Both the position numbers and the translations under genes were made by a program. Below are positions 14,898-21,011 of a DNA stretch of 21,011 bases, one piece after another. The stretch lies in the NCBI GenBank assembly GCA_964558465.1, contig CAZLEF010000106.1, forward strand, positions 1 through 21,011, written 5' to 3'. Below the pieces are notes generated by a model. It made no database searches and had not been told where the DNA came from. It worked only from the letters and a program-made list of their open reading frames with translations. Source of the DNA: JACJYC01 sp964558465. Lineage in GTDB: Bacteria > Bacteroidota > Bacteroidia > Chitinophagales > Saprospiraceae. The first letter of the stretch is position 1, and each line of letters opens with the position of its first letter.

Positions 14898-15893
14898 ATG
14901 TTCATCATCGAAAATTATTCAACCGCCGTTGTATTCTGCATCATCACAATGCTTTGCTGGGGTTCCTGGGCCAATACCCAGAAACTGGCCGCCTCCACCT
15001 GGCGGTTCGAGCTTTTTTATTGGGATTATGTGATCGGCATTTTACTGCTCTCCCTTCTCTTTGCTTTCACTTTGGGCAGCATGGGCGAGGGCGGGCGCAG
15101 TTTTATGGCGGATCTCCGTCAGGCGGATAACCCGTCTTTGTTTTCGGCCTTTTTAGGGGGCGTTCTCTTTAATGCCGCCAACATCTTGCTGGTAGCCGCC
15201 ATTGCCATTGCCGGCATGTCGGTGGCCTTTCCGGTCGGCATCGGCCTGGCCCTGGTGGTGGGCGTTATCGTCAACTATCTGGATGCCCCGGTAGGGAATC
15301 CGGCCTTGCTGTTCGCGGGGGTGGCACTGGTAGCCCTGGCTATATTGCTGAATGCCAACGCTTACCGAAAGACATCAGGTAATAAAGGGAGTGTCTCTAC
15401 CAAGGGTCTGGCCCTTTCGGTCGTAGCCGGATTGCTGATGGGCTTTTTTTATAAATACGTGGCCAATTCGATGTTTCCTGATTTTTCCAGTCCTGTTGAG
15501 GGGAAATTGAGCCCCTATACTGCCGTTGTCGTCTTTTCCGCGGGCATTCTGGCCAGTAATTTTTTGTTCAACACTTTATTGATGAAAAGGCCATTTGTAG
15601 GCGCCCCGGTCCGCTTTTCAGACTATTTTGCAGGAAATTTCAAAACACACCTGGTGGGTGTCCTGGGCGGTATGATCTGGTGTGTGGGCATGTCGTTCAG
15701 CATCATCGCCTCGGGAAAGGCAGGACCTGCCATTTCTTACGGATTGGGTCAAGGGGCAACGATCGTAGCGGCCGTCTGGGGGATCTACATCTGGAAAGAA
15801 TTCAAAGACGCGCCACGGGGTGTGAACACCCTGCTCAACATCATGTTGTTGTGTTATATTATCGGGCTGGGGATCATTATTTATTCCAGATAA
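14898..15893 (+). CDS. GRP/RbsU-type sugar transporter (DMT superfamily)
   Basis: A 331-residue inner-membrane protein with about ten hydrophobic segments, matching the glucose/ribose porter branch of the drug/metabolite transporter superfamily. It is probably a proton-coupled importer of ribose or a related sugar. Characteristic stretches are ITMLCWGSWANTQKLA near the N-terminus, WDYVIGILL, a VAFPVGIGLALVVG membrane segment and GPAISYGLGQGATIVAAVWG near the C-terminus. The start at ATG 14898 gives the usual short MFIIENYSTAVVF beginning. A GTG at 14868 would overlap the ribokinase and add ten polar residues, so it is rejected. The tight link to ribokinase makes uptake followed by phosphorylation the natural reading. 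Confidence 0.9.
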   Translation: MFIIENYSTAVVFCIITMLCWGSWANTQKLAASTWRFELFYWDYVIGILLLSLLFAFTLGSMGEGGRSFMADLRQADNPSLFSAFLGGVLFNAANILLVAAIAIAGMSVAFPVGIGLALVVGVIVNYLDAPVGNPALLFAGVALVALAILLNANAYRKTSGNKGSVSTKGLALSVVAGLLMGFFYKYVANSMFPDFSSPVEGKLSPYTAVVVFSAGILASNFLFNTLLMKRPFVGAPVRFSDYFAGNFKTHLVGVLGGMIWCVGMSFSIIASGKAGPAISYGLGQGATIVAAVWGIYIWKEFKDAPRGVNTLLNIMLLCYIIGLGIIIYSR

Positions 15894-15898
15894 GGAGA

Positions 15899-15985
15899 GT
15901 ACCTCCAAGGTTCCGCTCGTAGTAAAACTTTTACCTCCTGGCTCCCGCTCGGAGGTACAGCCTCCAGGCAGGAGCTTGGAGGTAC
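15899..15985. repeat. composite palindromic element between convergent genes
   Basis: GTACCTCCAAG (15899-15909) is matched by its exact reverse complement at 15975-15985. Nested inside are CTCCTG (15935-15940) with CAGGAG (15969-15974), and a GGAGG/CCTCC hairpin (15951-15965). TACCTCC-x2-G-x2-TCCGCTCG-like sequence is also present twice as an imperfect direct repeat (15900 and 15932). The element fills nearly the whole gap between the two convergent stop codons, so it may act as a bidirectional terminator or be a REP-like repeat. Confidence 0.6.
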
Positions 15986-15988
15986 AAT

Positions 15989-17188
15989 TTATTTCCAGGT
16001 TGCCATTTCGATAATCTCTCCGGTCGCCTTTTTTTTCAGGATGACCTTCTTATCGCCGTTGGGCAGGATTTCCTCTTTGATGAACCAGTGATCCTGGTCG
16101 TATTCCTGGTAAACAGAAGGCTTGGTAACGCCCGTCTTACCTCGCCAGACAGGCAAATCAACGGGTTCCCACAATTTGGTTTTGGCCGATTTATAAGCCG
16201 CGTCGATAATGGCGTTGACCACATAACCGTCGTAAAAAGTCTCGGCTGGTTCACGCCCGGATTCCAGTGCGTTGAACATATCGGTGAACATGTGGGTGTA
16301 CCCCAGTTCGTGCGCCTCGTCGCCCACGGGGAATTGCCAGCCGGTGGCGGCTTCGGATTTTTCGGCGACATACCCGCCACCGCCCGCCCCGGTAGTGAAC
16401 ACTTCGAAACCGGTTCTCAAAAAGGTATTGACCCAGATGGTGCCTTCCGTGCCCATGACCTCGTCGCGGAGGTCCATGCCGCCCCGGAAAGTCCAGGAAA
16501 CTTCAAACTGGCCGATGGCGCCGTTCTCGTATTTTACCAGGCCGATGGCGTGGTCCTCGGCGTCGATGGGTTTTACCTGGGTGTCGGCCCAGCACATGAC
16601 CTCGACGGGCCGGATGTCCTTTCCGATAAAATTCCGGGAAATTTCGATGCAGTGGCAGCCGAGGTCGAGGATGGCCCCGCCGCCGGCCTTTTCAATATCC
16701 CAGAACCAGTCGGAATGCGGCCCCGGGTGCGTTTCCCTGGATTTGGCCCAGAGCACCCTGCCGATCGCGCCTCTTTTGATGCTGTCGAGGGATTTCAGAA
16801 ATTTTGGCGTATAACAAAGGTCTTCGAGATAGCCCGCGAATACCCCGGCCTTTTCGCAGGCTTCGGTCATTCTGAGCGCTTCTTCCGCGTTCCGGCCCAG
16901 GGGTTTGGTGCAGAGGACCGGTTTTTTGTGTTTTACACACAACAGGACCGCAGCTTCGTGCAGGTTGTTGGGCAGCCCGATGACCACCACTTCGGAATCC
17001 GGATGGGCGATCGCCTTTTCCATGTCCGTAAAATGGTGGGGGACGCCGTAGTCCTTCGCAAAACGAACGGCCGTTTCTTCCCGGCGGGCATAGACCACGC
17101 TGACCCGATCCCGGCCCCGCTGGCCGTGCAGAGCGTCGGCATAAAACCTGCCGATGAATCCTCCGCCTAATATGCAAACTTTTGCCAT
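15989..17188 (-). CDS. Gfo/Idh/MocA-family oxidoreductase
   Basis: A 399-residue NAD(P)-dependent sugar or cyclitol oxidoreductase. The Rossmann motif is VCILGGGFIGRFYADAL (4-20). VIGLPNNLH (69-77) and CTKPLGRNAEEA (93-104, Lys95) follow, the equivalent of the family EKP motif. The C-terminal alpha/beta domain begins with GGGAILDLGCHCIE (169-182), carrying the Asp and His typical of the active site. There is no signal peptide. The ATG at 17188 is chosen because MAKVCILGGGF is the normal family start. The 17 codons upstream are a translated heptamer repeat. The gene lies about 96 bases after the cytochrome c dehydrogenase on the same strand and is probably transcribed with it, suggesting joint oxidation of a sugar-like compound. 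The substrate is not deducible. Confidence 0.9.
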   Translation of the reverse strand: MAKVCILGGGFIGRFYADALHGQRGRDRVSVVYARREETAVRFAKDYGVPHHFTDMEKAIAHPDSEVVVIGLPNNLHEAAVLLCVKHKKPVLCTKPLGRNAEEALRMTEACEKAGVFAGYLEDLCYTPKFLKSLDSIKRGAIGRVLWAKSRETHPGPHSDWFWDIEKAGGGAILDLGCHCIEISRNFIGKDIRPVEVMCWADTQVKPIDAEDHAIGLVKYENGAIGQFEVSWTFRGGMDLRDEVMGTEGTIWVNTFLRTGFEVFTTGAGGGGYVAEKSEAATGWQFPVGDEAHELGYTHMFTDMFNALESGREPAETFYDGYVVNAIIDAAYKSAKTKLWEPVDLPVWRGKTGVTKPSVYQEYDQDHWFIKEEILPNGDKKVILKKKATGEIIEMATWK

Positions 17189-17200
17189 AAGTGTTCGGTT

Positions 17201-17228
17201 GGTAGACGGCAAACGGTAAACGGTGGAC
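17201..17228. repeat. period-7 tandem array, locus 3
   Basis: Four heptamers in register: GGTAGAC, GGCAAAC, GGTAAAC and GGTGGAC (common form GGYRRAC). They lie 13 bases upstream of the oxidoreductase ATG and would be in its mRNA leader. The unit differs from the GATGCTA arrays but has the same period and degeneracy. Confidence 0.6.
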
Positions 17229-17237
17229 GGAAATTCC

Positions 17238-17250
17238 AACGTCGGACGTT
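17238..17250. promoter_or_regulatory. small inverted repeat upstream of the oxidoreductase
   Basis: AACGTC-G-GACGTT is a perfect 6-base inverted repeat with a single central base, between the dehydrogenase stop and the oxidoreductase start. It could be a regulator site; there is no further evidence. Confidence 0.2.
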
Positions 17251-17271
17251 ACCTCAAAAAGGTTGATCCGC

Positions 17272-17297
17272 GAATTTAAAACACTTATTTTAAATTC
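17272..17297 (-). terminator. AT-only hairpin across the dehydrogenase stop codon
   Basis: GAATTTAAAA (17272-17281) pairs perfectly with TTTTAAATTC (17288-17297) around a 6-base loop. The TAA stop of the cytochrome c dehydrogenase lies at the loop. The stem has few G/C pairs and no following T-run, so it would be a weak terminator or an mRNA-processing structure at most. Confidence 0.3.
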
Positions 17298-20176
17298 AAA
17301 AGATATGCGGCCAAATCTGCCAGTTCTTGTTCTTTTAACCCCATCGAGGTGGGATTGGGCATAAGGGAATTGGCCATTTTTTCTTTTTGTTTGATATCCA
17401 AAACCCGGATGGAGTGCAAAATGCCAGCGGCATCCTTTAGCGTAACTGTTTTGCCGTCGTCGCCCTGGATGAAACCAAAATAATTTTCCCCGGATCTGGT
17501 CGAGATCGAATACCCTTCAAAGCCAAAAACAACGGAGGCCGACGGGTTCACGATCGCATCCAGCAGGGTCAGTTTGTCAAATTTCAGGTGGATCTGCGAC
17601 AAATCCGGACCAAAGTCGTTTCCGGTGTTCCCGTGGCGGTGACAAATGGCGCAAAAAGCGCCATAGATTTCCTTCCCTTTGCCGGGGTTGCCTTTCATGC
17701 GGTTGACAAAATCCAGTTTGACGGTTGCGCCGTTTTTGGGAAAAAACTGACTCGCCAGAATTCTGACCTTTTGGTCGGGGTTTTTAAATATTTCTTCGCT
17801 CACTTCAGCTGCGATGTCGTCCCCCAGCCTGTATTCCGCCTTCAACCCCACCAGCATATTACCGCCGTCCGGGTCAGCGGCCATGCGTTTTGCAATCCCG
17901 ATTTTTTCATCCCGGGGTGTATTTTTGCCGGTCAGTTTTTCTCTGAGCGCCAGCATGGTTTTCATATTGGGGGAAATAAGGTCGCTGGTTTTATCCGTCC
18001 AGTCGATCAGATCCGCCCAGTCATTGGTTTTCCTGAAAAACACCCAGTAAGCAGCCTGGGAGGAAACATCCTCAAGCGCAGATTTGGAAAGGTCCAACAT
18101 GGCTTGTGCGGCTGCCGGATCCGCAATAAAAGCCAGGGCAGTGATCAATTTTGAGCGGGTTTTTTCAGGGATTTTTGGGTCTCCGGCTTTGGATTTCAGA
18201 TCTGGCAAGGCCGAAGCCGGGTGCAGACGCCAGCGTAAATTGACCCTTTTGTTTTCGTTCATATCCATTTGCCGGACTAATTCATATACGGCTTCTTCCT
18301 TGCGGTCGGAGGCCGTACCGATGGCCTCCAGGAACCAGGGGTCGGCGCCGTCGTACCGTTGGATCAGCCGGCTGATCAGGTCCTTGCAGTTTTCAAACGG
18401 AACATCGCGCAGGGCGATGCCAATCTCTCTGCCCATGGCCGGATTGGGGTCGTCGATGACCCTGTTGCACAGATCAACAAGGTTGGCGCCCTGACCGCGC
18501 AGCGCCCTGAATGCCGTCAAACGCAAATTTTCATCCGGGGAGTCAAGCAGTTTTTCCACCTCAGCAGCGCCTGCTTTTCCCAACCGGACCAACAGCCAAA
18601 TCGCCCTGGCGCGGTGGTAGGGGTTATCGGCTTTGAGCAGTTTTTTGACGGCGGGAATGGATTTTTCACCGCCCGCCAGCAGGGCTGAAAATCCGGAATA
18701 CCGGACATTTTGCGCAGGGCTTTTCAGGGCTTCAACCTGGCCTTTCACGGTAGAAAGATCCATTTTGGGTTGTTTCAATTTTTTCCCTTTTGGCGTCAAC
18801 CGGTAAATTCGGCCGTAACCGGTTTTATCGTGCATGGCGTGGCCGCCGACGATGGGGTCGTACCAGTCGGCGATAAAGATCGAGCCATCGGTGGAGGCGC
18901 AAATATCGGCGGGCCGAAACCACCTGGTTTTGTCTTCGCCCGTTTCGTACCAGTCGTATTTTTCGCTGGATTCCCGGCCCTGGGAACTGATCAGGTCGTT
19001 GCGTTGGAGTTCAAAACCTGCGCCGGAGGGTTTGGGGAAATAGCTAAAGATCACATTCCGGCCGGCCTCCGCGCTTAACAGCATGCCCCTGTATTGCGGG
19101 CCGAAGGCGTCGCCTTCGTAAACATGTACGCCGGTGGGCGAACCCGCGCCGGTATTGTCGCCGGCAGGCATTACACCCGGATCCTCCTGATGCCACGAGG
19201 CGGTGAACATATCCTGGCCGGGCCGGCGGTCAGCCTGCCAATACCGGGTACCGTCGGCTGAAAAATAACCTGCATTGCCGTTCTCCATCAGGAAGCTGGT
19301 CCGGCATGCGATCACCTGGTCGTCGTTGTCGTTTTGCCACATATTGCCGTAAGAGTCGATAGCGACTTCGTAGCTGTTCCTGAAGTTATGGCCCAGGACT
19401 TTCAGGCCTTTCCCATCCAGGCCGACCTTAAGGGCCATTCCGCCCACCCAGACCCGGCCGTCGTCGGACACCTGGTTGCCCTGATTTTGGGTGTTGTAGG
19501 GGGTTCCGCCGGTGTAAACGCTGCCGGAGCGCAGGGTCCAGCCCGACCTGTCCGTCACCAGGTGCGGGCCGGCATTGCCCACGTTAAAAAAGAATTGTCC
19601 GTCGGGGGAGACTACCCCTGAGTGCAGGGAATGGTCGTGATCCAGACCGCCGAAACCCGTGAGAAAAACCTCCTTTTTATCGGGTTTATCGTCGTTGTTT
19701 TCATCGGTATAAACGTATAAATTCGGGGCGGCAGAAACAAAAACACGGTTGCCGGTCACGGCGATGCCGAGGGGCGAGATGAGTTCCTTTTCTTCCACAA
19801 AAACGATGGATTTGTCGGCTTTTCCGTCCCGGTCGGTATCTTCCAGGATCACGATCCGTTCGCCTTTGGGGTGGTTGAGCCGGGTTTCGGGTTTGTTGTT
19901 AAAATCCCGGTAATTGACCGCTTCGGTGATCCAGACCCTTCCGCGGATATCGATATCCATATTGGTGGGGTTAAAGAACATCGGGGATTCGGCCCAAAGG
20001 GTGATCTGCATTTCCTCCGGGCCGTATAATTTTGCGGAATCGGGAAGGGCGAATGGTTCCTTGCCGGCAGCGGATTCCGGGGCTATTCTTTTTTTGATGA
20101 ATAAAAATAAAAAAGACAGGACAGCCAAAACAAATACCACGGCAATTCCTGCGGTTATTTTTTTATTATTTGTCAT
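17285..20176 (-). CDS. membrane-anchored PVC-type dehydrogenase with C-terminal cytochrome c domain
   Basis: A 963-residue protein, predicted to oxidise a sugar or alcohol in the periplasm and pass electrons through haem c. One transmembrane anchor lies at about 9-27. A beta-propeller domain (about 45-440) resembles the PVC-type membrane-bound dehydrogenase domain and sorbosone dehydrogenases: MDIDIRGRVWITEAVNYR, ILEDTDRDGKAD, LYVYTDENNDDKPD, HSLHSGVVSPDG and FIADWYDPIVGGHA. HEAT-like helical repeats cover about 470-680. The C-terminal domain carries one haem site, CAICH (842-846), with candidate axial Met in SLMPNP (about 939). The ATG at 20176 is preferred over an in-frame TTG three codons upstream. 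This three-part layout is best known from Planctomycetes and Verrucomicrobia and also occurs in Bacteroidota. The Gfo/Idh/MocA gene follows on the same strand. Confidence 0.88.
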   Translation of the reverse strand: MTNNKKITAGIAVVFVLAVLSFLFLFIKKRIAPESAAGKEPFALPDSAKLYGPEEMQITLWAESPMFFNPTNMDIDIRGRVWITEAVNYRDFNNKPETRLNHPKGERIVILEDTDRDGKADKSIVFVEEKELISPLGIAVTGNRVFVSAAPNLYVYTDENNDDKPDKKEVFLTGFGGLDHDHSLHSGVVSPDGQFFFNVGNAGPHLVTDRSGWTLRSGSVYTGGTPYNTQNQGNQVSDDGRVWVGGMALKVGLDGKGLKVLGHNFRNSYEVAIDSYGNMWQNDNDDQVIACRTSFLMENGNAGYFSADGTRYWQADRRPGQDMFTASWHQEDPGVMPAGDNTGAGSPTGVHVYEGDAFGPQYRGMLLSAEAGRNVIFSYFPKPSGAGFELQRNDLISSQGRESSEKYDWYETGEDKTRWFRPADICASTDGSIFIADWYDPIVGGHAMHDKTGYGRIYRLTPKGKKLKQPKMDLSTVKGQVEALKSPAQNVRYSGFSALLAGGEKSIPAVKKLLKADNPYHRARAIWLLVRLGKAGAAEVEKLLDSPDENLRLTAFRALRGQGANLVDLCNRVIDDPNPAMGREIGIALRDVPFENCKDLISRLIQRYDGADPWFLEAIGTASDRKEEAVYELVRQMDMNENKRVNLRWRLHPASALPDLKSKAGDPKIPEKTRSKLITALAFIADPAAAQAMLDLSKSALEDVSSQAAYWVFFRKTNDWADLIDWTDKTSDLISPNMKTMLALREKLTGKNTPRDEKIGIAKRMAADPDGGNMLVGLKAEYRLGDDIAAEVSEEIFKNPDQKVRILASQFFPKNGATVKLDFVNRMKGNPGKGKEIYGAFCAICHRHGNTGNDFGPDLSQIHLKFDKLTLLDAIVNPSASVVFGFEGYSISTRSGENYFGFIQGDDGKTVTLKDAAGILHSIRVLDIKQKEKMANSLMPNPTSMGLKEQELADLAAYLLNLK

Positions 20177-20252
20177 TTTTTGCAAGATAGTTAAGATTCC
20201 AATTGAGGGAAATATGGGCCCAAAATAAACAAAGTGGCAGGATCCAAATAAA

Positions 20253-20675
20253 TCAATTGCTCTCCCGAGGATACAATAATCCCCTTATCTCGAAAAGTTG
20301 AGAAATATCTTTTTTGAATCCTTGTAGATCGAAGTTCAATACCCGTGGAAAAAAATAACGCTCAATGGAATTGAGAAAGAGTAAAGCTACCATCCGATGA
20401 AAAGTTTCTTTGTCTGCCTGAACAACGGAATCGTAGTTCAGCTTTAATTGGAGGGTTATCTGCTTTTTTTTTGAGGAATATTTAATTTGTTCTTTATGAA
20501 TCCTGGTTTCAGGCTGAAGGGCAAGACACACAAAACGAATAGATCGTAGTCCTTCTCCATAATGAGCAAGGTCAATTTTTTCATTCAAAATCTTTTCGAT
20601 CTCTTTGACCCAATAAGCTTTATCCTCCACTTCATGCCAGAAGATTGCTCCAATCCAAATTGATGGCCATTCCAT
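20253..20675 (-). CDS. hypothetical protein, possibly an immunity protein (Imm44-like)
   Basis: A 140-residue soluble, acidic/basic mixed protein without signal peptide: EWPSIWIGAIFWHEVED at the start, then HYGEGLRSIRFVCLAL (38-53), KYSSKKKQITLQLKL and LFLNSIERYFFPRV. The order YGEGL, KYS-KKK, L-x-L-x(Y) and a late LxxSI is reminiscent of the Imm44 family of contact-toxin immunity proteins. That is recalled similarity, not a search result. The ATG at 20675 lies only 10 bases after the stop of a toxin-like frame on the same strand, the usual toxin-then-immunity order. Base composition is AT-richer than the dehydrogenase next to it. Confidence 0.55.
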   Translation of the reverse strand: MEWPSIWIGAIFWHEVEDKAYWVKEIEKILNEKIDLAHYGEGLRSIRFVCLALQPETRIHKEQIKYSSKKKQITLQLKLNYDSVVQADKETFHRMVALLFLNSIERYFFPRVLNFDLQGFKKDISQLFEIRGLLYPRESN

Positions 20676-20685
20676 AAGATAAATT

Positions 20686-20998
20686 TTACCGGTCTACTTT
20701 ATTGCCTGGTGGTCGAATCAATGGATCGGCTCGTTTAAGATTTTCCGGCAACAAAGCATATTCATAAATTTTAATTTTTTCTTCTGCAAGACAAGCTTGC
20801 AAATTACCCTGGAATTGAATCACATACACCAAGCCCGGATGAGGCAATCCATCAGGATAACGGCCATCCCGCCGTTTAGTTGTAACGCCGTAGCGCCAAA
20901 CATCGTTTAAATTTAGAAATATTTCTTTACTTCCTATGCAAATATAACAAGGAAAAACAGAATACCAAAGCGAAAAACAGGGTACTGATTTCTAACAT
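20686..20998 (-). pseudogene. toxin-like C-terminal domain, apparently frameshifted or truncated
   Basis: On the minus strand, bases 20991-20686 encode 101 codons without an ATG and with an in-frame TAG at 20994-20992. The readable part is DVWRYGVTTKRRDGRYPDGL, then VIQFQGNLQACLAEEKI and a PLIRPPGNKVDR end. The VWRYGVTT / RYPDG / late PPGNK layout resembles small C-terminal toxin modules of polymorphic toxin systems, possibly with a GIY-YIG-like start; no family is certain. In another frame ATG 20998 to TAA 20927 encodes a single hydrophobic segment, MLEISTLFFALVFCFSLLYL-HRK. Dropping one base near 20929 would join it to KEIFLNLNDVW. So this is either a frameshifted membrane-anchored small toxin or the tail of a larger broken gene beyond the edge. 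The immunity-like gene follows 10 bases downstream. Confidence 0.45.
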
Positions 20999-21011
20999 TT
21001 TTCTGAGCGCT

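Noticed and set aside
16088..17170. 360-codon plus-strand frame opposite the Gfo/Idh/MocA gene
   Set aside because: The minus strand carries a clear Rossmann motif and family residues; the plus frame is a shadow.
17189..17239. 17-residue N-terminal extension of the Gfo/Idh/MocA protein
   Set aside because: It is a translation of the period-7 repeat; the Rossmann start MAKVCILGGG follows directly from ATG 17188.
20205..20250. Promoter for the cytochrome c dehydrogenase (minus-strand TTTG and TATTTTG)
   Set aside because: The -7 box is one base short of TAnnTTTG and the spacer is about 17 bases.

Overview
The window looks like chromosomal DNA from a Bacteroidota bacterium, most likely a Saprospiria-type (Lewinella/Haliscomenobacter-like) environmental species. 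Three things point this way: a type IX secretion (T9SS) C-terminal sorting domain on the lipase-like protein; promoter-like sequences of the Bacteroidota kind (TTTG, about 19-20 bp, TAnnTTTG) with A-rich leaders instead of Shine-Dalgarno sites; and many secreted hydrolases and Asp-box propeller proteins. The species assignment is inference. I see no rRNA, tRNA, CRISPR array, transposase or phage gene.

Layout. 1-333: AT-rich edge with palindromes and no secure gene. 334-1563 (-): secreted M28 aminopeptidase fused to a PDZ domain. 1653-1797: possible 41-residue Arg/Gly-rich micro-protein whose stop codon lies inside a strong hairpin. 2112-3086 (+): GSCFA-family protein behind a full-consensus promoter. 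3203-4654 (+): secreted alpha/beta hydrolase with T9SS tail. 4950-5759 (+): exported RraA/HMG-aldolase-like protein. 5830-6615 (+): Fic AMP-transferase. 6647-8569 (+): S9 prolyl-oligopeptidase-type peptidase. 8619-11669 (+): 1016-residue Asp-box/VPS10-like beta-propeller protein. 11887-12849 (+): MDR/quinone-reductase-like dehydrogenase, followed by a small secreted protein of unknown function. 13517-13981: repeat-rich region with a truncated YdeI/OmpD-associated-like gene. 13982-15893 (+): ribokinase and a GRP/RbsU-type sugar transporter, an evident sugar uptake and phosphorylation operon. 15899-15985: palindromic element between convergent genes. 15989-20176 (-): Gfo/Idh/MocA oxidoreductase downstream of a membrane-anchored PVC-type cytochrome c dehydrogenase, probably one carbohydrate-oxidation unit. 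20253-20998 (-): an immunity-like protein behind a small, apparently broken toxin-like frame running to the window edge.

Most of the coding content fits a heterotroph that degrades peptides, esters and sugars outside the cytoplasm. The least ordinary parts are the intergenic ones. Degenerate period-7 tandem arrays occur at three loci. A period-10 array in two opposed halves sits immediately upstream of ribokinase, next to a truncated gene. The possible toxin/immunity remnant at the right edge is the other item worth following.
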